A DNA stretch of 64,000 bases from Pseudohalioglobus sediminis (lineage in GTDB: Bacteria; Pseudomonadota; Gammaproteobacteria; Pseudomonadales; Halieaceae): assembly GCF_008370495.1 (NCBI RefSeq), contig NZ_VTUX01000007.1, forward strand, positions 310,001-374,000, read 5' to 3'. How positions within the stretch are numbered: position 1 is the first letter of the stretch; each line of letters opens with the position of its first letter. Below the pieces are notes generated by a model. The model did not search any database. It was not told where the DNA came from and saw nothing but the letters and a program-made list of their open reading frames with translations. This document shows, one piece after another, positions 1 through 8,757 of the stretch. Position numbers and translations under genes: made by a program.

Positions 1-1
1 C

Positions 2-568
2 GAGGGCTTTGGCGTGCGCTGCGTGGAGGCTTTCGACCAGCACTTTGCCGTGGGCGATGACATCACCGTCGCCGACGGCGGCACCCAGGGCCTGTACCTG
101 GTTGACCTGCTGCGCGACCACAATCCCGTGGTCATCTTCGACGCGGTGGATTTCGGCGACGCTCCCGGCACCCTGCGGCTGGTGCGCGACGACGACATTC
201 CGGCATTCGTGGGCGCCCACAAGATGAGTTTGCACCAGGCCGGCCTGCAGGACGTGATTGCCTGCGCCAAACTGCTCGGCGGCTGCGCCAGCGACATGTT
301 GTTGATCGGTGTGCAGCCGGTGGAACTGGAAGACTATGGCGGCAGCCTGCGTGACGAGATCAAGGCCTGCATCCCCGCGGCCCTGGACAGGGCGGCGGAA
401 TACCTCGCTGAACGCGGCTACACGGTCACGCCGCGCAGTGCGCCGGCAGCGAGCGACGTGATCACCCCGGGGCTGGACCTGGCCAGTTACGAAACTGGTC
501 GCCCCAGCGACCACGCTGCCTGTCGCCACGGTGACGAGCGCGTCCTGCTACGCTCTGCCAAGGCCTGA
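2..568 (+). CDS. hupD: Hydrogenase maturation endopeptidase HupD/HyaD (5' partial)
   Basis: This is the C-terminal part of the protease that removes the C-terminal tail of the [NiFe]-hydrogenase large subunit after nickel insertion. The reading frame is open from base 2 and begins inside the conserved DEGFGV stretch, so only about 20 residues are missing. The family's nickel-sensing residues can be placed at the Glu of EGFG, the Asp of FDAVDFGD and the His of AHKMSLHQ. The true start lies left of the window. The GTG at base 14 is internal and not the start. It is followed one base later by hupF. The assignment is firm; HupD versus HyaD is only a naming choice, and hupD fits the hupF-K order downstream. 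Confidence 0.93.
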   Translation, partial: EGFGVRCVEAFDQHFAVGDDITVADGGTQGLYLVDLLRDHNPVVIFDAVDFGDAPGTLRLVRDDDIPAFVGAHKMSLHQAGLQDVIACAKLLGGCASDMLLIGVQPVELEDYGGSLRDEIKACIPAALDRAAEYLAERGYTVTPRSAPAASDVITPGLDLASYETGRPSDHAACRHGDERVLLRSAKA

Positions 569-569
569 T

Positions 570-881
570 ATGTGCGTTGGCGTGCCCATGCTGGTGACGG
601 ACATCCTGCCTTCAGGGGCGGCGCACTGCCTGCCTTACGGCGAACCCGGCGTGGCGCACACGGTAGAAGCTTCACTGCTGGACACGCCGCCTGCGGCAAA
701 TGACTGGCTACTGGTGCACGTGGACGTGGCAATACGCGCGCTGGACCCCACCGAGGCACAGCAGATCGGCGACGCGCTGAGGGCGGTAGAAGCTGCTGCC
801 GCGGGCCAGCCCTTCGAACACCTGCTGGCAGACCTGATTGAGCGGGAGCCGGAACTCCCGCCGCACTTGCGCAATGATTGA
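570..881 (+). CDS. hupF: HypC-family hydrogenase chaperone HupF
   Basis: A HypC paralogue of 103 aa that, in rhizobial and Ralstonia hup systems, protects the large subunit under oxygen and acts during maturation. The start is the ATG at 570, one base after the hupD stop, because this gives the obligatory N-terminal MCVGVP motif whose Cys2 binds the large subunit or the Fe cofactor. An upstream in-frame start at 531 would bury that cysteine. It is longer than HypC (77 aa, at 7349) because of an acidic C-terminal helix, as is typical of HupF. It overlaps the upstream possible start of hupG. Confidence 0.9.
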   Translation: MCVGVPMLVTDILPSGAAHCLPYGEPGVAHTVEASLLDTPPAANDWLLVHVDVAIRALDPTEAQQIGDALRAVEAAAAGQPFEHLLADLIEREPELPPHLRND

Positions 882-894
882 ACTCGAGGAATCC

Positions 895-1293
895 ATGGCT
901 GAAGAAAGCGTTGCCATTACTGACATGCTGGGTTGCGGACTGCTGCAGCTGGCCGCGGACGACGATATCGACACCATCAGTCGCGCCGAGGGCTTCAAGG
1001 TACTGTTTTTCAGCGGCGGCAAAAGCCGGCGCTCTGACGCCCACGATGTCGCCGTGGCGCTCAGGGAAATCCTCAAGGATTATCGCGGGCGCGTGCGCGC
1101 CCTGCTGGTACCCGGCGACGACAACCCCGAGCTCAGCGCGCGATATCGCGTGCTCGCTACTCCCAGCCTGGTGTTGTTGAAGGACGATGCCATACTGGAA
1201 GTGATCCCGCGGGTGCGTGACTGGGCAGACTATGCCGGGGCTTTCCAGCGCTACCTCGGCAAGCCCGGCGTTGCCGGCACGGAGACAAACTGA
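895..1293 (+). CDS. hupG: Hydrogenase accessory protein HupG/HyaE, thioredoxin-like
   Basis: A 132-aa HyaE/HupG-family protein. In other bacteria this family binds the Tat signal of the hydrogenase small subunit and supports assembly in oxygen. The fold is thioredoxin-like: a beta strand (KVLFFSG), a helix, and the cis-proline region ATPSLVLL. The CxxC redox motif is absent, with GGKSRRSD in its place, as is usual for the family, so it is a chaperone and not a reductase. The ATG at 895 is preferred because GAGGA lies five bases upstream. An in-frame ATG at 874 overlaps the hupF stop but has no ribosome binding site. It ends in a TGATG overlap with hupH. Confidence 0.87.
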   Translation: MAEESVAITDMLGCGLLQLAADDDIDTISRAEGFKVLFFSGGKSRRSDAHDVAVALREILKDYRGRVRALLVPGDDNPELSARYRVLATPSLVLLKDDAILEVIPRVRDWADYAGAFQRYLGKPGVAGTETN

Positions 1294-2210
1294 TGAACGA
1301 AACAGAAACGCAGGGCGCGGAGCTGATTCCACTGCAGGACCTGGATCGCGGCAACCCCATGATCTGGGAGGGAGAAGAACCCGCCCAGGGCGTATTTGTC
1401 GCACCCGGGGAGGACAGTGACCCGCTGGCACTGCTGGGGTCACCCTCGGTGACACTGCCGGTCGCGCCAAGACTGCCCTCCGACTTCGAGATTTCCGCCG
1501 CGCTGGGCGCCAGGCTCAGGGCCCTCGATGAGGCACTGCAGAGTGTCGCCGGCGGCGAGCGCAACGCTGCCAGGGTGTCACTGGAAACACTGGACCCTGC
1601 AGATCGGGAAGCGGTACCACTCCTGCTTGGCAACGGCGAGGTAAGCGGGTCACTGACACTGGATGCCATCGCCTACCAGTTCCAGGAAGCCGTGACCCCC
1701 GGTGTGTGGATGGTCACCGGGTCGGATGGCAGCAACTGGCTGGAAGTGGCCGCAGTGCCCGGCATCGTGGACAGCGCAGCCAGCAGCCTGCGCCAGGCCC
1801 CGATAGCGCTGCCACAGCATGTTCCCGAGGTCATGAACGGCCTCGCGGTGCTGGCAGAAGTCAACGAGCATGCTGCGCAATGGGACGGGGCCGCCCCCCA
1901 CAACCGCATACTCAACTTCACCCTGATGCCCATGAGTCCGCAGGACCAACAGCTACTGATTGACGTGCTTGGCCGCGCAGAGTTGGTGCTGGAATCCGGC
2001 GGCTTCGGCAATTGCCGGGTGATGGCCACAACGGTGCGCCATGTCTGGGCCGTGCAGTACGTCAACGCGATGGGCAACACCATCCTGGATACGCTGGAAA
2101 TCGGCCGCATCCCCGATGCAGTGCTGGCGGCGCAGGAGGACTTCGAAGACTCTGCAAAACGCCTGCGGCAGATACTGGACACCTACCTGGACCAGCACTG
2201 TGCGCAGTGA
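1293..2210 (+). CDS. hupH: Hydrogenase expression/formation protein HupH/HyaF
   Basis: A 305-aa protein of the HupH/HyaF family. HupH is needed for normal processing of the hydrogenase small subunit in Rhizobium; its biochemical role is not settled. The recognisable part is the C-terminal half: the ALPQHVPEVMNGLAVLAEVNEH and LGRAELVLESGGFGNCRV stretches, followed by TRVRHVWAVQYVN-like sequence (here TTVRHVWAVQYVN) and LDTLEIG. It starts by TGATG overlap with hupG, so translation is probably coupled. Twelve bases separate it from the next gene. Confidence 0.88.
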   Translation: MNETETQGAELIPLQDLDRGNPMIWEGEEPAQGVFVAPGEDSDPLALLGSPSVTLPVAPRLPSDFEISAALGARLRALDEALQSVAGGERNAARVSLETLDPADREAVPLLLGNGEVSGSLTLDAIAYQFQEAVTPGVWMVTGSDGSNWLEVAAVPGIVDSAASSLRQAPIALPQHVPEVMNGLAVLAEVNEHAAQWDGAAPHNRILNFTLMPMSPQDQQLLIDVLGRAELVLESGGFGNCRVMATTVRHVWAVQYVNAMGNTILDTLEIGRIPDAVLAAQEDFEDSAKRLRQILDTYLDQHCAQ

Positions 2211-2222
2211 TCCCGCGCTGAC

Positions 2223-2945
2223 ATGAACGGTTTCGAGGGCTCCTTCCTGGGCAACAGCGACCGCATCAGCCCGGACGCGGCGCTGGAATGCGGTGTGTGC
2301 TGGTGGGTGTACGATCCGACTCAAGGTGACGAGACCTGGCAGATACCCGCTGGCACCCCCTTTGCAGAGCTGCCCGCGCACTGGCGCTGCCCCAGCTGCG
2401 ATGCGGCCGCATCCCAGTTCATGGTGCTGCACGATGATGATGCGGAACTACAACAGAAGCCGAGGCCTGCTATCCCCGAAAGCCGCGCCCAACTGCGCCA
2501 GCGGGAACGGCAGATACTCGCCGCCTATACCGCGGTGGATGCGCGCATGCGCGACCTGCCTGTCTACAATGGCAAACTCACCATACAGGTTGTCGGCCTG
2601 CAGTCGTGGCAGGAATCCCTGCTCGCAGTGCTGGTCACGCCCTGGTGTATGAATATCCTGAGATTACCCGGCGACAGCGAGCGGCTACCCATTGAGGGCA
2701 GCTCTCGCGATATCGCGTTTCCCTCGGGCAGCTACAGCTTTACCAGCGGCCAGGTCGAAGGCCTGGGCGCGATTGAAAGCTGTTCGCTGTTCTCCCCCAT
2801 GGAGCAATTCGACGACCCGCTGGTCGCGCGGGAAGTCGCCGCACACGCACTGGAAGCACTACTGCAGGCGCCGGAGCCCGCTCCCATCAGCCGCCGTCAT
2901 TTCCTGCGCGGCGGCAGGAATTCGACGGATGACGCCGCTCGCTAG
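2223..2945 (+). CDS. Rubredoxin-HybE fusion (HupI+HupJ)
   Basis: This 240-aa protein joins two hydrogenase accessory proteins that are separate genes (hupI and hupJ, or hoxR and hoxT) in rhizobia and Ralstonia. Residues 20-65 are a rubredoxin domain with iron-ligand cysteines at 23, 26, 56 and 59 (CGVC, CPSC), the hydrogenase-type WxVYDPxxGD signature and the PAHWRCPSC end. Residues 85-225 match the HybE/HupJ assembly-chaperone family (DLPVYNGKLTIQVVG, LLAVLVTPWCMNILRLPG, FPSGSYSFTSG). A linker rich in Gln, Arg and Pro lies between. No stop or frameshift is seen between the parts. Rubredoxins of this type protect or reduce the maturing enzyme in oxygen. The end overlaps hupK by 17 bases. Confidence 0.88.
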   Translation: MNGFEGSFLGNSDRISPDAALECGVCWWVYDPTQGDETWQIPAGTPFAELPAHWRCPSCDAAASQFMVLHDDDAELQQKPRPAIPESRAQLRQRERQILAAYTAVDARMRDLPVYNGKLTIQVVGLQSWQESLLAVLVTPWCMNILRLPGDSERLPIEGSSRDIAFPSGSYSFTSGQVEGLGAIESCSLFSPMEQFDDPLVAREVAAHALEALLQAPEPAPISRRHFLRGGRNSTDDAAR

Positions 2946-3948
2946 CCAGGGCCCGCGTATCGAGGTGCGCCTGGGCCGGGGCCGCGTGGACATACACCAG
3001 CATCGACCCAACGTGCTGGCGCAACTCACCGGTATGCCACTGGCACAGGCGCTGGCCCTGGTTCCCAGGCTGCTGCCGGTATGCGGCGCAGCACAATCCA
3101 TAGCCGCCGCACGCGCGGTGGAGGCAGCCCGCGGCATGGCAGCTGAAGCGCCTGCTGAGGCGGAGAGAGAACAACAGCTCGTGCGAGAACAGGCCGCCGC
3201 AGCAGGCTGGCGGCTGGCGGTGGACTGGCCGGACATCACCGGTGCGCCGCGGCAGATGGCATGGCTCAAGCGTCTGCGCGACAGCAGCAGCGATGCACAG
3301 CGCGCAGCGCTGCTGATGGACGCACTACCGGGGCTTGCCGGGGTGCAGACAATGGCCGACCTGCTGGACTGGTCTGCAGCCGGCGACGGCGTTGCCGCAC
3401 AGCTGCTGGCGTCAATCGGCGCATTGCAGCAGGGCGCTGCAAGCCGCCGGCGCCGGGGCGATGCCCTGCTGGCGCGGGCGCGGGATATACTGGCAGGTCC
3501 GGAGTACGACCCATTGGCCCCCGGCGCGCAGGCGACAGAAGTCGGCCCGTATGCCATGGCGCGACACCACCTGGCGGCGCAATTGGAGCACGCCCCCGGG
3601 CAGGCCTTCCAGCGCACCGCGGCCCTGCTGCTGGACACACTGGCTATCGCGGAGACGCTTGCCGGGCAGGCAATGACAGCGCCCGAAGCCAACAGCTGGG
3701 CTGAGCCGGGCCGTTGCGGCACCGGGCGCGCCATTACCGCCCGGGGCCCGGTTTTTCACCGCGTACAGCTGGCCGAAGATGACTCCGTGGCGCATTGGCA
3801 CGCGCTGGCGCCCACCGACTGGCACTTCGCACCTGACGGGGCGGTGGCGAATACGCTGGCCGGATGCAGCGACACCGGCGAGGCCAGGTTGCTGCTTGCC
3901 GGTTTCGATCCCTGCGTGCCCTGCACGGTCACTGAAAAGGAGCGCTGA
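2929..3948 (+). CDS. hupK: Hydrogenase accessory protein HupK (degenerate large-subunit-like)
   Basis: A 339-aa HupK-family protein, related to the hydrogenase large subunit and thought to act as a scaffold for the metal centre. The N-terminal cysteine motif of the large subunit is degenerate (LLPVCGAAQSIAAARAVEAA, one Cys, no His). The C-terminal motif is kept in part as DPCVPC (about residues 327-332) without the following His. The middle is long, Ala-rich and helical. ATG 2929 is chosen because it gives the family N-terminus; the upstream open frame only shadows the fused rubredoxin gene. It ends seven bases before the hypA stop-to-start junction. Good confidence from motifs and position. 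Confidence 0.85.
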   Translation: MTPLASQGPRIEVRLGRGRVDIHQHRPNVLAQLTGMPLAQALALVPRLLPVCGAAQSIAAARAVEAARGMAAEAPAEAEREQQLVREQAAAAGWRLAVDWPDITGAPRQMAWLKRLRDSSSDAQRAALLMDALPGLAGVQTMADLLDWSAAGDGVAAQLLASIGALQQGAASRRRRGDALLARARDILAGPEYDPLAPGAQATEVGPYAMARHHLAAQLEHAPGQAFQRTAALLLDTLAIAETLAGQAMTAPEANSWAEPGRCGTGRAITARGPVFHRVQLAEDDSVAHWHALAPTDWHFAPDGAVANTLAGCSDTGEARLLLAGFDPCVPCTVTEKER

Positions 3949-3951
3949 AGC

Positions 3952-4293
3952 GTGCATGAAGTCGCCCTCTGCCAGAGCCTGGTAGACATTATTCGCGACC
4001 AGCAGCGGGCGCGCGGTTTTAAACGCGCGCGCCGGGTTTTCGTGGAGGTCGGTGTGCTGGGCCATGTGGACCCACACGCCCTGTCCTTCGCCTTTGACGT
4101 GGAAGCGCAGGGCTCCCCGGCTGAGGGCGCTGAACTGGTGATAGAGGAAATCGAGGGGCGGGCCTGGTGCATGGATTGCTCGGAACTGGTCACTGTTATG
4201 CGCCGCGGTGACCCCTGCCCCGGTTGCGGTGGCTTCGGTATGATTGTGGAACAGGGCGACGAGTTGCGCCTGAAAGAACTGGAGGTGGTGTGA
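3952..4293 (+). CDS. hypA: Nickel metallochaperone HypA
   Basis: HypA (113 aa) delivers nickel to the hydrogenase large subunit with HypB. The start is GTG 3952, fixed by the required N-terminal Met-His-Glu ([10 protein letters not shown]): the His2 amine and side chain bind nickel. The structural zinc site is visible as C73/C76 (WCMDC) and C89/C92 (CPGC). The length is normal. It is three bases after hupK and overlaps hypB by a TGATG junction. With hypB, F, C, D and E it completes the maturation set. Confidence 0.97.
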   Translation: MHEVALCQSLVDIIRDQQRARGFKRARRVFVEVGVLGHVDPHALSFAFDVEAQGSPAEGAELVIEEIEGRAWCMDCSELVTVMRRGDPCPGCGGFGMIVEQGDELRLKELEVV

Positions 4294-5060
4294 TGTGTGG
4301 AGTATGCGGGTGCGGCGAGGGAGAAGTGCGGATAGAACCGGAACACAGCCACGAGCACCATCAGCAAGAGGCCATCCGTGAGGATCCCAGCGAGCGTTCG
4401 CACCTGGTCAGGGTAGAACAGGATATCCTCGCCAAGAACGACGCACTGGCGGGACATAACCGTGCGCACTTTCGCAACCACCGGGTACTGGCATTGAACC
4501 TGGTTTCATCCCCCGGCGCCGGAAAGACCACCTTACTGGTCAGGACCCTTGAAGCCCTGCTCCCGGAGACCACGGCAGCGGTGATCGAGGGTGACCAGGA
4601 AACCACCGCTGACGCCGATCGCATACGCGAAACCGGCGCACCCGCGGTGCAGGTGAATACCGGCAAGGGCTGCCACCTGGACGCGCAGATGATCGACAGC
4701 GCGTTCAACCGCTTGCACTTTTCCGATGGCATCCTGTTCATCGAAAACGTGGGCAACCTGGTGTGCCCGGCCGGCTTCGACCTGGGAGAAGCGCACAAGG
4801 TGGTGATCGCCTCGGTGACCGAGGGCGAGGACAAACCGCTGAAATACCCGAACATGTTCGCCGCCTCCAGCCTGATGCTGGTGTCCAAGGTCGACCTGCT
4901 GCCACACCTGGATTTTGATGTGGATGCCCTGATTGCCAACGCGCGCCGGGTGAACCCCGCGATCGCGGTGATACAGGTATCGGCGAAGGATGCCACCGGC
5001 ATGGACAGTTGGCTGCAATGGCTGGCGGGAGCCCGGGGCATGATGGCGGCCACGGCCTGA
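4293..5060 (+). CDS. hypB: Nickel-binding GTPase HypB
   Basis: HypB (255 aa) is the SIMIBI-class GTPase that drives nickel insertion with HypA. The N-terminus MCGVCGCG is the high-affinity nickel motif, followed by a short His-rich stretch (EHSHEHH, residues 18-23). The P-loop SSPGAGKTT is at about 72-80, and the metal-binding Cys-His pair of the G domain is in NTGKGCHLD (C127, H128). Choosing ATG 4293 gives this motif at residue 1 and overlaps the hypA stop. The upstream extension of the open frame (to 4224) is inside hypA and is rejected. Confidence 0.97.
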   Translation: MCGVCGCGEGEVRIEPEHSHEHHQQEAIREDPSERSHLVRVEQDILAKNDALAGHNRAHFRNHRVLALNLVSSPGAGKTTLLVRTLEALLPETTAAVIEGDQETTADADRIRETGAPAVQVNTGKGCHLDAQMIDSAFNRLHFSDGILFIENVGNLVCPAGFDLGEAHKVVIASVTEGEDKPLKYPNMFAASSLMLVSKVDLLPHLDFDVDALIANARRVNPAIAVIQVSAKDATGMDSWLQWLAGARGMMAATA

Positions 5061-5064
5061 ACGC

Positions 5065-7344
5065 GTGCGCGCAGAGGCCACCCCACAGGAGCACCCTGCG
5101 GAACGCCGCGCAATCCGCGTGCGCGGCCTGGTGCAGGGTGTTGGCTTTCGCCCCCATGTGTACCGCTGCGCACAGGCCTGCGCCGTATCGGGGTTTGTAT
5201 GCAATGACACACAGGGGGTTTTGATTGAGGCCGAGGGCCACGATCTCGACGCCTTTGTCGAGCTGCTGCAATGCGAACTGCCGCCACTGGCTCGCCTGGA
5301 CAGCCTGCTGCAGCAGCCGGTGCCCGCGCGCGGCGATAACGATTTTCACATCGCCCCAAGCCGCGGCGGAGCGGCCCGGGGTGCCGCTATTCCCGCGGAC
5401 GCGGCGATCTGCGATGACTGCCTGCAGGAACTGTTTGACCCTGGCGACCGCCGTTTCCTGCATCCCTTCATTGCCTGCTGCAACTGCGGGCCACGCTACA
5501 CCATGACCCGCGCACTGCCCTATGACCGGGGCCATACCGCGATGGCGGATTTCGACTTCTGCCCGGCGTGCGCAAGCGATTACACCGACCCCGGCAATCG
5601 CCGCTTCCACGCGGAGCCGCTGGCCTGCCACGATTGTGGACCGCAACTATCCAACAGCGTGGAGGCAGTGGCCAGGGCACTGGCAGCAGGCCAGATCGTG
5701 GCCATCAAGGGCGTGGGGGGTTATCACCTGGCCTGCGATGCGCGCAACGACGCTGCGGTGCAACAACTGCGCAGCCGCAAGCAGCGGGACGGCAAGCCCT
5801 TTGCTGTCATGGTGCTGAACACGCGGTGCGCGGCGCGCTACAGCGAGTTGGACGAGGGCGCCGTCCGGGCATTGCGCAGCCCGGAAAGGCCGGTGACCGT
5901 TGCGCCCGTCAACACCGGTAAGCCCGGACTTAGCGCGGAGCTGTCGCGCGACCTGGGTACGCTCGGGATAATGCTGCCCTATACCGCCGTGCACTACCTG
6001 TTGTTCCATGCTCTGCTTGGCTGTCCCGACACCAGCCGCTGGCTGCGGGAGGCAAATGACATCGCCCTGGTGATGACCAGCGCCAACATCAGCGGCGAAC
6101 CCCTGATTACTGATGCGGTCACTGCCGCAGCACGGCTGGGGGGCATCGCCGACTGCTTCCTGCACCACAATCGCGACATTCCCGCGCGCGCGGACGACTC
6201 GGTAGTGCGTGCCAGCGCGCGGCAATACACGGTCATTCGCCGCGCCCGGGGCTTCGCACCGCACGCCATCAAGCTGCACAGCGACGGCCCTGCTGTGCTC
6301 GCCCTGGGGGCACATCTCAAAACCACCGTCACACTCACCCGCGGCAACCGTGCGCATATTTCACCTCACGTGGGCGACCTCGACACAGCCGAAGCCATCG
6401 CCCTGCACAGGGAAACAGCGAACGCGCTGGAACAGATGCTGCAGACAGCGCCACAACGTGTGGCCTGCGACATGGCAGACGATTTCGCCTCGACCCGCCT
6501 GGCGACACAGCTCAGCGAACAGCGCAACCTGCCACTGCTGCGCGTGCAACACCACCACGCCCACGTGGCAGCGGTGCTGGCGGAGCACCGCGTGACGGGG
6601 CCGGTGCTGGGCATGGCCCTGGACGGCCACGGGCAGGGCCTGGATGGCGCAGCCTGGGGTGGCGAGTTACTCCGCGTGGACGGTGCTGAAATGCAGCGGG
6701 TTGGCCACCTGTCAGCCCTGTCGCTGCCCGGCGGCGATCGCGCCGCACGGGAGCCGTGGCGCATGGCCGCAGGCATCTTGCATCGGCTGGATCGAAGCGA
6801 CGAAATTGCCGACCGCTTCCGCGACCAGCCACTGGCGGCGGCGCTGGGCCAGTGGCTGCGAACCGGCGAAACCGGAGACACCACCTCGGCCGGGCGCCTG
6901 TTTGATGCCGCGGCGGGCTTACTGGGCATTTGCCCGGTAAGCCGTTTTGAAGGTGAAGCGCCGATGCTGCTGGAAGGTCTGGTGCGGGGCGAGTTGACCG
7001 ACGGCGATCACTACCAGCTGCTTGACGGGATACTGGATTTTACGCCACTGTTAACGCGACTGGCCGACTGCGCCGACCCAACACGGGGCGCGAGGGAATT
7101 TCACGGCACTCTGCTGCGCGGGCTCACCGACTGGGCGCTCGATGCCGCCGCACGGCAGCGAGTGGACACCATCGCACTCTGCGGCGGCTGCTTCATCAAT
7201 CACTACCTGGCGACGGAACTGCCTTTGCGGTTGCAGGCCGCGGGGCTGACCGTGCTGCAAGCGGTTGCCATGCCGCCCAACGACGGCGCTATCAGCCTGG
7301 GGCAAGCCTGGGTTGCCTGCCATCACGACACAGCGAGAGCATAA
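5065..7344 (+). CDS. hypF: Carbamoyltransferase HypF
   Basis: HypF (759 aa) converts carbamoyl phosphate and ATP into carbamoyl adenylate and transfers the carbamoyl group to the HypE C-terminal Cys, the source of cyanide ligands. Domains in order: acylphosphatase-like ([18 protein letters not shown], residues 14-100), two zinc-finger pairs of CxxC (CDDC, CNCG, CPAC, CHDC, about 118-200), YrdC-like ([12 protein letters not shown] onward) and a Kae1-like C-terminal domain with HHHAHVAAV. The length is normal. The GTG start at 5065 is four bases after hypB and no better start is visible. Confidence 0.97.
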   Translation: MRAEATPQEHPAERRAIRVRGLVQGVGFRPHVYRCAQACAVSGFVCNDTQGVLIEAEGHDLDAFVELLQCELPPLARLDSLLQQPVPARGDNDFHIAPSRGGAARGAAIPADAAICDDCLQELFDPGDRRFLHPFIACCNCGPRYTMTRALPYDRGHTAMADFDFCPACASDYTDPGNRRFHAEPLACHDCGPQLSNSVEAVARALAAGQIVAIKGVGGYHLACDARNDAAVQQLRSRKQRDGKPFAVMVLNTRCAARYSELDEGAVRALRSPERPVTVAPVNTGKPGLSAELSRDLGTLGIMLPYTAVHYLLFHALLGCPDTSRWLREANDIALVMTSANISGEPLITDAVTAAARLGGIADCFLHHNRDIPARADDSVVRASARQYTVIRRARGFAPHAIKLHSDGPAVLALGAHLKTTVTLTRGNRAHISPHVGDLDTAEAIALHRETANALEQMLQTAPQRVACDMADDFASTRLATQLSEQRNLPLLRVQHHHAHVAAVLAEHRVTGPVLGMALDGHGQGLDGAAWGGELLRVDGAEMQRVGHLSALSLPGGDRAAREPWRMAAGILHRLDRSDEIADRFRDQPLAAALGQWLRTGETGDTTSAGRLFDAAAGLLGICPVSRFEGEAPMLLEGLVRGELTDGDHYQLLDGILDFTPLLTRLADCADPTRGAREFHGTLLRGLTDWALDAAARQRVDTIALCGGCFINHYLATELPLRLQAAGLTVLQAVAMPPNDGAISLGQAWVACHHDTARA

Positions 7345-7348
7345 GACC

Positions 7349-7582
7349 ATGTGTTTGGCCATACCGGTACAGATAGACCAGATCCTCGATGCAGAAAACG
7401 CCATCGCCTCGGTGGGCGGCATCCTGCGTGAAATCAACACCGCACTGGTGGATGACCTGCAGGTGGGCGACTACGTCATCCTGCATGTGGGTTATGCCCT
7501 GTCCAAACTGGACGAGGACGAGGCGCAGGAAACCCTGCGCAGCATGGCCGAGGCGGGCCTGCTGGAGGACACGCAGCCATGA
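7349..7582 (+). CDS. hypC: Hydrogenase assembly chaperone HypC
   Basis: HypC (77 aa) carries the Fe(CN)2CO unit with HypD and docks on the large-subunit precursor. ATG 7349 is chosen because it gives the invariant MCLAIP N-terminus with Cys2. The beta-barrel pattern ([32 protein letters not shown]) follows the family. It has about 5 bases of spacing after hypF and an ATGA overlap with hypD. It is the second HypC-family protein in this locus besides HupF. Confidence 0.97.
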   Translation: MCLAIPVQIDQILDAENAIASVGGILREINTALVDDLQVGDYVILHVGYALSKLDEDEAQETLRSMAEAGLLEDTQP

Positions 7583-8757
7583 AATACGTCGATGAATTTC
7601 GCGATGGCGAACGTGCCCGTGGCCTGGCCCGGGCGCTGCATGCAGAAGCAGACCCCGGCCGCCACTACCGACTGATGGAATTCTGCGGAGGCCATACCCA
7701 TGCCGTGTTTCGCTACGGCGTGCCGGACCTGTTGCCGGACAATATTGAATTGATCCACGGGCCTGGCTGCCCGGTCTGCGTGCTGCCCATTGGCCGCCTG
7801 GATATGGCCATTCGGTTGGTGGAGAAGCACCCGGAAGTCATCCTCGCCAGTTACGGCGATATGCTGCGGGTACCCGGCAGCGGGCGTCGCACACTGCTGC
7901 AGGCCAGGGCCGACGGTGCTGACGTGCGCATGGTCTATTCCGTCAGCGATGCACTGGCGCTGGCGCGCGCCAACCCTGAAAGACAGATGGTGTTCTTCGG
8001 CATTGGCTTTGAAACCACCACCCCGCCCACTGCCCTGGGTATCCTCGAGGCGCGGCGCAGCGGGCTGGAAAACTTTTCCGTGTTCTGCAATCACGTGCTC
8101 ACGCCGGCTGCGATGGGGGCGATCCTCGATGTGCCGGAGACCAGCGCGGAGACCGTGGACATAGACGGCTTTATCGGGCCCTCCCACGTCAGTGTCATTA
8201 TCGGTTCGGGCGCCTATCGCTTCTGCGCAGACGCTCACCACAAACCGGTGGTGATCGCCGGGTTCGAGCCACTGGACGTACTGCAGTCACTACTGATGCT
8301 GGTACGCCAGTTGAACGAGGGCCGCGCCGAGGTGGAGAACCAGTACATTCGTGCGGTGACGCCGACAGGCAATGAACGCGCGCAGGCCATCGTGGATGAC
8401 GTCTTCACCCTGCGCGACAGCTTCGAATGGCGCGGTCTGGGCCAGATACCGCACTCCGCCCTGGGCCTGTCTCCGGACTATGCGGAATTTGATGCCGAGC
8501 GACGCTTCGACATGGCCTACGTGGCGGCGGAGGGCACCAAGGGCTGTGAGTGCCCTGCGGTACTGCGCGGTGCGAAAAAGCCTGTCGACTGCAAACTGTT
8601 CGCCACCGCCTGTACGCCCGAGAATCCGCTGGGTTCCTGCATGGTCTCCGACGAGGGGGCCTGCGCCGCCTACTTTACCTACGGCCGCTTCCGCCAGGAT
8701 GCGCTGGAACGCCAACAGGCCCAGCGCCAGGCGCACCGGGAGGCCCGCGAGCAATGA
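7579..8757 (+). CDS. hypD: Fe-S protein HypD, Fe(CN)2CO assembly
   Basis: HypD (392 aa) is the [4Fe-4S] scaffold on which the iron, cyanide and CO ligands are assembled. Conserved motifs are all present: [12 protein letters not shown] near residue 35, [11 protein letters not shown] near 60, [13 protein letters not shown] near 140, and the C-terminal cluster-binding run [10 protein letters not shown]...[28 protein letters not shown]. It has a normal length and overlaps both neighbours by ATGA. Confidence 0.97.
   Translation: MKYVDEFRDGERARGLARALHAEADPGRHYRLMEFCGGHTHAVFRYGVPDLLPDNIELIHGPGCPVCVLPIGRLDMAIRLVEKHPEVILASYGDMLRVPGSGRRTLLQARADGADVRMVYSVSDALALARANPERQMVFFGIGFETTTPPTALGILEARRSGLENFSVFCNHVLTPAAMGAILDVPETSAETVDIDGFIGPSHVSVIIGSGAYRFCADAHHKPVVIAGFEPLDVLQSLLMLVRQLNEGRAEVENQYIRAVTPTGNERAQAIVDDVFTLRDSFEWRGLGQIPHSALGLSPDYAEFDAERRFDMAYVAAEGTKGCECPAVLRGAKKPVDCKLFATACTPENPLGSCMVSDEGACAAYFTYGRFRQDALERQQAQRQAHREAREQ

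Noticed and set aside
487-1470. A 327-codon minus-strand open frame.
   Set aside because: Antisense to hupF, hupG and hupH; low-complexity Pro/Arg/Ala composition.
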